DNA of 64,000 bases, from assembly GCA_900073065.1 (NCBI GenBank), contig FJOG01000013.1, positions 59,667-123,666 of the forward strand, given 5' to 3'. Positions within the stretch are counted from its first letter, which is position 1; each line of letters begins with the position of its first letter. The stretch comes from Phialocephala subalpina. Taxonomy: Eukaryota; Ascomycota; Leotiomycetes; Helotiales; Mollisiaceae. Below the pieces are notes generated by a model, which made no database searches, was not told where the DNA came from, and worked only from the letters and a program-made list of their open reading frames with translations. Shown piece by piece: positions 47,817-58,000 of the stretch. A program made the position numbers and the translations under genes.

Positions 47817-48887
47817 ATGGCACCTCCCCACACCATGCCTCAACCGCAGATTTCGAACGAGATTCAGACGATGGCTGAGACGCTCGAGGCTGTCCAGGTG
47901 TCTGCCGCGCCTCGACCAAGTAGGATGGCCACGAAACGTGCAAAGAGAAACCAAGAGAATTCACTTGTACAGACTATCGAAACCGTCGAAACCATCCACA
48001 CCGTCCAAATCCCACAAACTGCCCAGACTCCCACGTCTCTACCACAAACTCGAGCCGCACGACGTGAAATGAGGTCCCAACAGAATCCACCAGTCACGAA
48101 CAATCCTTCGATCCCAATGTCTCGAAGCGAGCAGATTCCCCCATGGAGAGCTTCCAGAGCTCCAGGAAGACGAAGTCCCCAACCGACAAACAGTCCCTCA
48201 GCTCGTGAATCCCGAGACAATAAAGTTTCCCCGTCCAAAGCTTCAGGAGGCATACCGAATCCTACGGAGGCATACCTTTCTGCAAGCAGTGTTGTCCCGC
48301 AGCCATTGCGAGAGGCCCAACACCTTCTAGTTGTTATCGACTTGAATGGTACACTTCTCTTCCGGCCTACGAGGAAATTCCCTACGAAATTCATCGCTCG
48401 TCCCAACACGGCACCATTTCTGAAGTACTGTGTGGAAACGTTCTCGGTCATTATCTGGTCATCAGCCAAGCCGGAGAACGTGACAAACATGTGCAACGCA
48501 ATCTTGACGAAGGATCTGAGAAAGAAAGTCATAGCTGTTTGGGGTCGGAACAAGTTTGGGCTTTCCGACACAGACTTCAATCTTAGAGTACAATGTTACA
48601 AGCGGTTGACGACCCTTTGGGGTGACCCACAAATTGCGAGATCACATCCTGAATACAACCTCGGAGGTCACTGGGACCAGAGAAACACCGTCCTGGTTGA
48701 TGACTCGGTGGAGAAGGGGAGAAGTGAGCCATTCAATCTCATTGAAGTACCTGAGTTCTTCGGAGATGAATACGAGCAGGGGCAGATCCTGCCTCAAGTC
48801 CATGATTATTTGAATCATCTCAGCATGCATTCAAATGTCAGTGCCTGTCTTCGCAGCCGTCCCTTCAAACCTCAGACATCCCCATAA
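47817..48887 (+). CDS. FCP1/NIF-type HAD domain protein with DxN catalytic motif, 356 residues
   Basis: The gene has a single exon. The N-terminal 150 residues are low-complexity (repeated TVE, TAQ, PS). The C-terminal 200 residues form an FCP1-like HAD fold: VVIDLNGTLL (motif 1), FSVIIWSSAKPENV (motif 2, Ser), and NTVLVDDSVEK (the late DD motif). Motif 1 is usually DxDxT; here it is DLNGT, so the second Asp, the general acid/base, is Asn. Phosphatase activity is therefore doubtful. An ATG at 47655 in the same frame would add 54 residues. I prefer 47817 because its context is AACATGGC and it keeps the two divergent genes further apart. Confidence 0.85.
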   Translation: MAPPHTMPQPQISNEIQTMAETLEAVQVSAAPRPSRMATKRAKRNQENSLVQTIETVETIHTVQIPQTAQTPTSLPQTRAARREMRSQQNPPVTNNPSIPMSRSEQIPPWRASRAPGRRSPQPTNSPSARESRDNKVSPSKASGGIPNPTEAYLSASSVVPQPLREAQHLLVVIDLNGTLLFRPTRKFPTKFIARPNTAPFLKYCVETFSVIIWSSAKPENVTNMCNAILTKDLRKKVIAVWGRNKFGLSDTDFNLRVQCYKRLTTLWGDPQIARSHPEYNLGGHWDQRNTVLVDDSVEKGRSEPFNLIEVPEFFGDEYEQGQILPQVHDYLNHLSMHSNVSACLRSRPFKPQTSP

Positions 48888-49255
48888 GATCTCGGTGATA
48901 ATTAATGAACAACTGATATCAGGCACGGAAGGGAATCTACAACTTCCACATCTTCTCTGCAGCGTTCAAACACAATAGGGATCTTGCATCACACTTGCAT
49001 AAGGCGTAATCATCAGGATGGATTCATGGCTTGTGTTAGTTTCAAAATTTCTTGCGTTTTAAAGATACCTAAGCGAGAACAAGGCAGCACGGAGCATGAT
49101 AGAACGATAGAGCAATGAGTTACGAGGTTCATGAGTCATTGATTGTGTATTCTTTGCTAGTGAAGCTCAGCTACATAAATGAAGTCTAGGCATTTCCTCC
49201 ATCATTCATGATCATTACTATTCATTCATCCCAGCATTAGACCACCGGTCAAAGT
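48888..49255. other. tail-to-tail intergenic region
   Basis: This lies between two convergent stop codons. It is AT-rich, has several short T and A runs that could serve as cleavage signals, and no gene. Confidence 0.5.
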
Positions 49256-50827
49256 CTACTTGAAGACCTTGCCATCAGCCCATGGGTACTCCTTGCCACC
49301 AACAGTGATGGGCTTCTCCCATGTCCACTGCTCGTTGACGAACTCACGGTCCTCAGGCTTGGAAGCATCGAGCTTGGTGAATTCGTAGCTCTCGTAGTCG
49401 GGAGCGACATCGAATGCTGGAAGAGCCTCCTGGCCACGGATAACGAAAGCACCTTGGATAACAGAGTCATCCTTGACACCATAGACTGAAGCACAGCCGA
49501 AGATGTACTTGCGGGAGCCTTCGAGACGAGCGAAGAAACCACCAATGAGGTTGGAACTCATGAAGACTTGAGACAACTCATCGTTGTACTTGTAATCAAC
49601 CTTCCAGAGAGAGTACTCATCGGCCTTGAAGTTCTCCCAGAACCACTTGAGAGCATCGGGAGTATCATTGTTGGAGTATTGGCGCTTCCACTCATCAAGA
49701 ACCAAAGTGGGCTTTGGAAGGGCCTCAAGAGGGTGCTTTGGCTTGGGTGCAGCTGGAGCCTCGTCCTCGTCTTCTTCTTCAACCTCCTTAGCCTTGGGCT
49801 TGGGAGCGGCCTTTGGGGCAGCCTCTTTCTTTGGTGCCTGCTCCTTCTTTGGGGGTGTGTATTTGATTGCCTCGTCAATGAAAGAGAGCTTGTCAACAAC
49901 GGCAGAGTAGATTGGCTGGTTATAGACAGTCTCGTACCAACGGGTGACGTTGGGGTTCTGGGCACGCCATTGCTTGTCGAAGAAAAATTGGAAGCCACGG
50001 GAGATGATACCAGCAGCGAACAGATCAGCAAGTGTAACACGCTCGCCAGCCAGGAAAGTGTTGTGAAGAAGGTGCTCCTCAACAGCGCCGACAGCCTTGA
50101 GAGCAGCCTTGGAAGCATCTTCAACGTTCTTCTTGTTATATGGGTCACGGCCAATGAGGGGACGGAACCAACCACCGAGAGTAGGAAGGACCTCGCTGTT
50201 GAAGTATGACATCCACTTCAGAATGGCAGCGTAGCTATGTCGACGGTTAGCAAAGACCATGATCGCGGAGTTGGTGGAGCTTACTCTTGCTTGGTCTTGC
50301 CAAGGAGAGTGGTCTTCTCATTCTGAGAGGTGACTAAAACATGATCAGTGACTGATACACAAACAATGCGACAAAGCAATAGAATTTGTGCAAAATTGCT
50401 CAGAGTCTAATTAAAGATCAACACGGAGGATTAAGACAGGGATAACTGAAAGGTTTTTTCATCATAGCAGAAGAGTGAAGTGTGGCGGCTCGTAGGCTGC
50501 GACATTGTTATGGTGGGGTGAACATTTTTCCACGTACTGTAGATAGCGATGGCAATGCACTCGTGGAGAGTGTATCCATCAGCACCGACGAAGGTAGGAA
50601 CCTTTCCGAGCTTGTTAATCTTGAGGTACTCGGCGGAGACACCCTTGGCAGGCTCAGTCTCAACAATCTCGAGGTCGACATTGTTGGCCTTCGCGACTGC
50701 GCGGATGGCAGTGGAGCGGGGGTTGCCCTGCGCAAAAATATGTCAGTGGAATGCTTTGAAGATAGGACGTAGAGCTGAAGCATGTGTAACATACCGGGTA
50801 TGTGTAGAGTTTTCCGAAAGGAGCCAT
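49256..50827 (-). CDS. translation elongation factor 1B gamma, 416 residues
   Basis: The model is join(49256..50234, 50285..50333, 50538..50727, 50795..50827), 1251 nt. The N-terminal glutathione-transferase fold covers about residues 1-200 (start MAPFGKLYTYPGNPRS, then KVPTFVGADGYTLHECIAI). A Lys/Ala/Pro/Glu linker follows. The C-terminal eEF1G domain includes LDEWKRQYSN, FFARLEGSRKYIFG and a WADGK end. The protein anchors the eEF1B guanine-exchange complex that recharges eEF1A (family knowledge). The first exon is only 33 nt. It shares a 217-bp intergenic region with the mitochondrial S9 gene. Confidence 0.97.
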
Positions 50828-51044
50828 CTTTTCGGTGTTGCTTTGGAGATGTTGTATTTTGTTTTCGAAAAGGATGAGGACCTTGAAGACTCGGAATTTG
50901 TGCGTTTGAGCTAAAGCTTTTTTGCACTAGATCTAAAATAGCTAGTCCCGTAATCATGTGACATCGAATTTCTTGCCGACGAAGCTCGCGACAACATTCG
51001 ATGAACCAGACAACAGTGGCTGTCAAAAGCTACGTCCGCCCACC
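50828..51044. promoter_or_regulatory. short bidirectional promoter, eEF1B-gamma / mitochondrial uS9
   Basis: Only 217 bp separate the two start codons, so both leaders and core promoters must share this space. No specific site was recognised. Confidence 0.6.
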
Positions 51045-52075
51045 ATGAAGAAGGTTGCGTGGCTTCCGGCAAGTCTTCGAGGAGGTCTTCAGTGTGCGCA
51101 ATATTCTCAAACTACAGCTTCCAGCAACTTTCCACGACGGACTGTGTTCACACTTCCCAAGAAACAATTTTCGACCTCAAGCAGCCTGCAGGAGAGCATC
51201 GCAGCTGCTCCGATTCGATTCACAAACAATAATGCAAAAGAGGGAGAAGAAGAGGAAGACCCCGTGTTCAATGCTCGACTGGTCCCGAATTCCGCATCAT
51301 ACTTCACTGCACAACCAATTTTCACCGACGACCTCCTCAGTCTACAAAACCTTCTACAACGATACGCGAATTTGCCTGTTTTAAAACCCGGCGAAGCACC
51401 TCGAGTAGCATGGCTATCCTTGGCAGATTATAGGAACATAGTTGGGGAGACGGTGAAGGCGGCCAAATACTCAAAGATCGTCGAAATCCTTCACCGGCTG
51501 AATCATATCCACCCCTCCCTTATGCCCAGAGAAGTCAAAGACGTTTTGAACGAGTACAAGAGAGACGTCAACCCTTACCAGAATACGGCCAAGCCTGGGC
51601 TTGTGAATACCGACGGCCATGCTTTGGGAGCAGGGAGAAGGAAGTCGTCAACCGCCAGAGCTTGGGTAGTGGATGGAACTGGGGAGGTGTTAGTGAACGG
51701 CAAGACGCTCATAGAAGCTTTTGGGAGGATTCATGATCGAGAGAGCGTAATTTGGGCTTTGAAGGCTACGAATAGAGTGGACAAGTACAATGTTTGGGCT
51801 CGGGTATCTGGTGGTGGAACTACAGGTCAAGCGGAAGCTCTGACCTTGGCGGTTGGCAAAGCCCTTCTGGCTCATGAGCCTGCGTTGAAGCCTGCATTAC
51901 GACGAGGTGAGTTTCCCATGTTGTCGCTGCAGTCTGCTTTGATCAAAGCACATCATATTGTACCTTACTGACTCCTTTTGCAGCTGGATGTATGACCCGT
52001 GACCCCAAGAGAGTTGAGAGGAAGAAGCCGGGCCATGTCAAGGCAAGGAAGATGCCAGCATGGGTCAAGAGATAG
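51045..52075 (+). CDS. mitochondrial ribosomal protein uS9m, 317 residues
   Basis: The model is join(51045..51906, 51984..52075), 954 nt. The N-terminus ([13 protein letters not shown], then Arg/Ser-rich with no acidic residue for about 48 residues) looks like a mitochondrial targeting peptide. The C-terminal 130 residues are the S9 domain: [32 protein letters not shown] and the terminal [17 protein letters not shown], whose basic tail reaches the decoding site in S9 proteins. The intron lies within the S9 domain (RR|AGCMTRD). An upstream in-frame ATG at 50958 would lie before the targeting peptide and is less likely. Confidence 0.95.
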
Positions 52076-52803
52076 ACGATTGTATCATACTGTATCAACG
52101 AAGAGAACCTCAGAAGACGACGGTTTGCATTCAGGTGTCGCAGTCGCTGGTGAAAGTGTCAAAGACCTCTCTGTCTAAGATCAAGCGGCAACCGAAGCCC
52201 CTAGACAAGACGTCGCGAGTGAATTCTTTGACTTCGAACGTCAAAGGAAGCCTTACGGAGCCTACTCTACCTATGATCGGCGTCAATTGCACCAGTTTGA
52301 ATGAATACTCAGCTGCATTACAATAGTATTTGTCAACTTCCGATACTCTGGTATGCCTCCTCCTGAAGCCCGCAAACTCATGCACAGCAAGGTGATGTCG
52401 AGGCAAACAACTCAAAAGTAATCATCCACGAATTTCTTGAAAGATGCCAACTCAGTTGTTGTCAAGGCATATCGGTTACCCTTGTCATCTGAATTTATGC
52501 GGTACTTACCCTCGTAATTATCACCATCAGCGCCACTTTACTTACACAATTACCGCAATTACAGCAATTACAAAATACACATATTAATAAATATAGACGT
52601 TTTCGGCTTTATCTCCGGTGGCTAGCCTGGATGACATACACAGATCTACCAACACCCAGCAATCACAGCTCACTCGCTTCCTCACATTGCTTTTTCCAAA
52701 GCCCAGACTCTCCTCGCTCGCAGCCCCCCACACCAATAACACACATCTTATATCCCAGCAGCCACCTCAATTAACCCATCGAATCAAAGCTCTCTCCAGG
52801 ACC

Positions 52804-53037
52804 ATGGAATCAGGAATCTCACCTGCATACCGATCTTATTTTAGCGCCGCGTTTGCTTTTCTGCAGCATACGCAGTACGCACCTGATGTGTCACCAAGCG
52901 ATCACAAAGCGCCAACCCGCGAAACAAACAACCTCGAATCCTTGATGAACTTGTTTCTTTCCCCAGGATCACCCGATTCCCGACGATCTGGTTGCCTATT
53001 CGCTTCTTTTTCTGGGACTTGGGATGCGAATCAGTAA
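52804..53037 (+). CDS. hypothetical small ORF, 77 residues
   Basis: Starts at ATGGAATCAGG in a good context (ACCATGG) and is preceded by a pyrimidine-rich leader-like stretch from about 52640. The product (MESGISPAYRSYFSAAFAFL...) is not recognised. Independent support is lacking. Confidence 0.25.
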   Translation: MESGISPAYRSYFSAAFAFLQHTQYAPDVSPSDHKAPTRETNNLESLMNLFLSPGSPDSRRSGCLFASFSGTWDANQ

Positions 53038-53433
53038 TCCATGAACTACAATTGTGGAGCTGGAGAATTGACACGTCAAGATAAAAGCTATGCGCAAACA
53101 TGAATCGGCAGCCAGGTATGTTAGCCTTGACTGTCGATCTTGGGTTCGAGAACGAGAGGAGCAATGTAGTGGATTCATGCTTAATGCGTAAAGTTAGGCT
53201 GAGATCTTCGGATTTGATAGGCGGTGATTTGGGTTGTTTGTGGGTGCTGGTTCGGGCTTCAGCCTCGTCATGTCTTGGAGGCTTGCTTGCTCGAAGATCT
53301 TGTTCCTTCCCGCAGTCTGCGGAACAAGCCTTTGACCAGATCTCCGGGCTGACCTTCTCGATCGGTTCCTCTTTACTTTTTCTTCTGGCGCCGAGACAAT
53401 GCGGCAGGGCAATAGATCATGAACTCAAGTCTC

Positions 53434-53462
53434 AAGCTGATCACAGCTGATCACAGCTGATC
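53434..53462. repeat. short tandem repeat, 10-11 bp unit
   Basis: AGCTGATCAC occurs twice and a partial third copy follows (CTGATCAGATG). Each unit holds the palindrome TGATCA. Confidence 0.7.
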
Positions 53463-53855
53463 AGATGAAAGCAGATAGATTTGAGCTAGCGCGGAGCAAA
53501 TTGGCAAGCCGTGCTCTGCTCTTGCAGGGTATTATCATTTTTCTTTTTTATGTGCAAATCTACAGAATATGTACTACACGGAGTGATTGCTTTCGAGCGT
53601 CCCATGACCAGCTCAGCAAACTCCGATGCTTGTGGAAGCCCGCGTATCTTCATGATGTCGTCTGGCAAAAATCGTTGCTCATGCTTTTCCCCCCAAAAAT
53701 GCCACCCCATTTCCCCAACACCCTGACATAAGCCTCGTCTGCAAAGGGATATCGTGACAAATACACGGAAAGACAAGACGCGCTAAAGCCAAGACATTAT
53801 AGAGGTGGTACATGCTATTCAAACAAATATAAAACAGTGATGAGGCCCGAGCCTT

Positions 53856-55089
53856 TCATGGCGGTGCTCTACCTAAACCGGCATGTGTAGCACTACTACC
53901 ATCAACTCCTTCTATTGATTCTTGAAGGTCAAGACATTCGCTGAGAACTGGAGATCTGTGTTAGATAGGAGCTGAAAAATCATCTGGTGAAGGCTTACTC
54001 ATGATGATTTGCTCTTCTGCCACGCCGTATTGGTAGTCTACGAGACCATGCTTCTCAACCGCATCGCACATTCGAATCAGATCTTTCGCCATCTTGTTGA
54101 TAAAATCTTGGGTCATCAAGCTTTGAGGGTGCTGGATCCGTTGCCCAGTCTCCAGCATGTCCTTCTGCTTCTGGAAAATGCTGAGCCATGCCGTATTAAA
54201 CTCGCCCCAGAGCCGTATCCTATCTGCGTGGAGAGCGACTTCGTCTACAGTAAGGCCTTATCAGAAACTATTAGTTCGTAGGATCAAACAGATGAAATGG
54301 AGACCCACCCAGATCACCTACATGGCCTAAAAGCCACTCAGATACCTCCAAAAGTGATTGACTCGCTTCAGCCAAACGTCCATTTATGATGTTTTGAAAT
54401 ATCTCCTTTAGCGCAGTCTGATACGCAGTATACGCAGCTTCCATGCCAGGCCCTTGTGCCTGATTGTAGTCTTCTTCTTCCATTATCTCTGGTGCCGATT
54501 GCGGCATCGCGCCCATTGCCATATTTCCTGAATAATTTTGCTGGAGAAGTGGTCCGCGATCTGCAGGACTCGCCTGATGCTGTTGATACACGTTCGAAGA
54601 TCCTGACGAAGCATGATGCTGTAGTCCAGGCGGACCAGGTGCACTGCTCGGTTCGTTTGGAAAGTAAGGTGCCGCAACGTCCGACAACATTTGCATTGGT
54701 GCAGGTTGCCGTGCTTGAAATTGGGGAGTGGAGTCGTAGACGTTATTCTGCGGTGCTTGCTGTGCGACATTGTACATGATATCTGGATTATAAGTGGCGA
54801 AACCTTGTTGTTGTCTCTGATCCTGCGCATAGCCTGCCTGATACTGAAGAGTGTTTGGTGGAAGCGCAGCTGGGAAGGAAGACGGTGGTTCCTGGTAGTA
54901 CCCGGAGTATGCTGTCGCCCCGCCTGCCCCCCGCGCCGCGGAAGGTGATGTCGTTATGGGCGCAGGCCTATATCTGTCTGAAGAAGAGCTTGAGAACCCA
55001 CGCCCTTGGCCCTGCTCTGTCCCAAACCTAGGATCTGTTCCTGGGTATGGCGGATCATTTTGCCTTCTGCGGCGGCTGTTGTCGTCCAT
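53856..55089 (-). CDS. disordered fungal protein with conserved C-terminal helical region, 376 residues
   Basis: The model is join(53856..53947, 53999..54256, 54309..55089), 1131 nt. The first 210 residues are Gln/Pro/Ser/Tyr-rich and probably disordered. Residues 215-370 look folded: a helical run AYTAYQTALKEIFQNIING, then SLLEVSEWLLGHVGDLGLTVDE, LWGEFNTAWLSIFQKQKDM, and HGLVDYQYGVAEEQII. I recall similar proteins in other ascomycetes without an assigned role, and I give no name. The Q/Y-rich part with a helical C-terminus is compatible with a nuclear or RNA-granule role, but this is speculation. Upstream, minus-strand CA/CT-rich sequence near 56.9 kb resembles a long 5' leader. Confidence 0.75.
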
Positions 55090-58000
55090 GCCCCGCTCGA
55101 AGGCTGTTGATGAGCCTACCAACAGCGAATCAAGTCGATGCGCCGCCGCCGGCAAGGAAACGGGTACTGATTGTAGGAGTGCCAGCTTGTTGACTTGAAA
55201 GTTGCGTCGGAAGCTTCAGAGTCCCTCGAAGGAGGCCACGGCGACGTGTTTGCTGCCCGGAATGAGTTTCGAAGTGGTCGAGTGACTTCTCAAGAGCTAT
55301 ATCCTTGTTAGCGATCTCTTGCATATGTAGAGGAAGGGTAGAGGACTAAGTAGCCATACTTCTGAAAAGTTTTGGGATGAGAAGCCTTTGACGCGGAAAA
55401 AAAACAGTTTTCAACTTTGTTTCGTGTGGGCTGTAATCCTTGAGTCGTTCACGGTTGGTGGTGTTAAGAAGCGGCTTCCTTGATGGCAGACGACAGCACA
55501 CTCGAAGCGGCAAAAGTGCTTGCAAGTTAGAGGGGAAAGTTGGAATTTGAGTAACCAGCAGGTACAGTTTCGCAGGAGGTAAATAATATGCTAAGGCACG
55601 GCGGGTATTGGCTCACTGCGTTGTCAACACTCGTCATCCGATGCTGGGTGTATCCTTGAATGCTGTAACAGGCAAGGCCCTTGCGGAGGATCTTCTTCGT
55701 AGGGCAAACCGCACCAGTGTCAAGATGGGTGCCGGAGGGTGGATAGAGACCGTTTCTTTCGTCGCTGTTTCCCCTGTGGCTGGATTTAGACGCCTCTATT
55801 CTAACGTCTTGGAGAAGCCAGGTGCGCACGCACATAAACCTGGTGCTTCTAGAAGCTTTCGAGGCCGGTTTCCGAAGAGAATCTGTCTATGGAGAAACAA
55901 CCCTATGCAGAGCAGAGTACAGGAGGCAGCCGTGCTCTAAGATGGAAGGGTGATGCTCATGAACGTTCGAATTTCGAGGAGTGTCACCACCAAATCGCAT
56001 GAATCGAGCGCTTTGGATGCTAACACCTAGTGGTCATGCGCCTGACCAGTTCGACCAACTCCTAAACAACAGAATGAAGTTGGGATAAAGTTATAGAATC
56101 AGAGACGACGCCCCTCCACCACCAGGCGTCAAGATTTTGAGCTTGCGACTGGGCCCAAAGCTTCCTTCAAGCGCACCGAAGACTAGCGGAGAAAGAATGA
56201 ACGTTTTTGGAGGACGTGCGAGCTCTTAGAGGGGTTGCCGATCTGGCCACGCTCCGAATTAGACGCGGAGTCTTTTTAAAATAGCAGGACTGCAGGAGTA
56301 GGGCAGTGGTGGTACAGTAGCAGCAGAATGACGGGAAAGGGGGGCCACTTTGATGGACCTAATCGACTCGACTCGAGGAACAGGAGCCGTGTCGCAAGGC
56401 TACCGAGTATTGAGGCTAGAGTGAGAGAGAATTCAAGCCTGACGAGGTTAGAGAGCAGGATGTTGTGGCGCTCGTCTGCGTCTGAGCGGCTTCAAGTTGG
56501 AGGTTTCGAGGCGACTGAACGGTCCAATGCCCCAGATTGACCAATACCCAGCGATGGAATGCTCCGAAAAATTGCCTTGGGCCTGCAGACTACTGCCAGG
56601 TACGAATCCGTACGATTACACTAAATCGAGCTACACGTACTCGGAAGATTTAGGCCTCCTCCTCATTTAACTCGGAAAGGGCAGAGATGTGCACTCTGGT
56701 CGCCGCGTGTGAGAGGCCCGTTCGAAATGAGCGCTCGACGACTGTGGGACTTCGTCGTGACTTGGTGATGGATAGGTCCGAGTCCTGGATGCTGGTGCTG
56801 ACCGAGTCCTGCGGTTCCCGCTGAATCGATGAGATTCGACTCGGTGGTTGGTTGCTGGTGCCGTGCAGAGTTGCTCAATCGGGTGTGGGGTCGAAAGTTG
56901 CTGCCGAGAGAGTGAGTGAGTGGTGGAAAGTTTAATGCGACTCGTGCATGCAAATGCAAAGAAGAGGTCGTGAGAATTGGCGTGGTTCTGATATGCCCGT
57001 GCAGCAACGGCTCCGTGAAATGCAGGTCCTAGTCGTCTTAATATGAGCGAGACGGTGGAAGTCGATTGGAGTGGTCTTGCTCTGGAAATAGTCGGGATAT
57101 TGGTGTTTAAGGTAGCTCTGGCTTGAGCTAGCGTCCATAGGATCGCCGGCGAGGCGATGCTGGGGAATGTGATATCTGAGTTGCAGACCCCGATGAAGAT
57201 GTCGAGGCTTGCATCGAACAAAAGAAGGTGTTCGCTCTGGAAAAAGCACATATGGGCGCAAGGATGCTTGCCAATATTCTGCTTCCAATATGGGCAAGGG
57301 AATATTTGAGTTCGTGCAGACTCTGCAGTCAGGAACCGGGTGTCAGTACAGCTGAGCTTGTCCACTCCAGAAGGGGAGATGCCGAGAGACAGCTGGGGTA
57401 AGGAAGGGGGTTCACGACCTCGAAGAATACTCGATCCTGAAGCAGGAGTGACGAAGAAGCAATGTTTCTTCCCGGCATGAAGAGAATGCTGACAACGGGG
57501 ATGAGCAAGAGAGAAGATGTCTGTCTATGCCAATTCTCTTCCAACATTGCTGGCACTCAGTTACTAACTGCTACCGCATCCATTCTCATGCGTATAACAT
57601 CACATCCATCTTGCCATCCCACACCCGCTCAACCCATCTACTTGGTTCCGGTCAGAGCGGCAGGGCAGGGTAACAGATGCGGAATTGGGCCGGAAGAAGG
57701 AAATCCAGTTCTGTGCTGTTGCGAGTAAGAGTTAGTTCGGTGGTACAGTACAATCAAAACCTAAAGCACCGAGTACGTGAGCCCGACTGCCATTGCGAAG
57801 GCTCGACCGAGTTCCTCTTTTGCACTCTGATGCCTCTTCATATAGCTGCAGTCATTATTATTGCATCGACAGTTCACTCGCTACGTACCAGCAGCTGCAC
57901 CATTGCTGTCAAACCACCACCAACACACCACACCGCTCGGCCAGGTCATCACCATCACAGCTCTGGTGGGTTCAACTCCAGCAGCTACAGCGTGTGATAG

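Larger units (their letters stand above)
52076..53855. other. 1.8-kb stretch without a firm gene
   Basis: It contains one small open frame described separately and a short tandem repeat AGCTGATCAC at about 53434-53462. Other frames overlap on both strands and show no domain. Untranslated regions of the neighbours are likely here. Confidence 0.45.

Noticed and set aside
49558..50209. Frames of about 205-213 codons on both strands over the eEF1B-gamma gene
   Set aside because: They are shadows of the strongly biased codon use of eEF1B-gamma.
56667..57365. Minus-strand open frame of 232 codons
   Set aside because: It has no recognisable domain, its amino-acid use is erratic, other frames overlap it, and it crosses CA/CT repeats typical of an untranslated leader.
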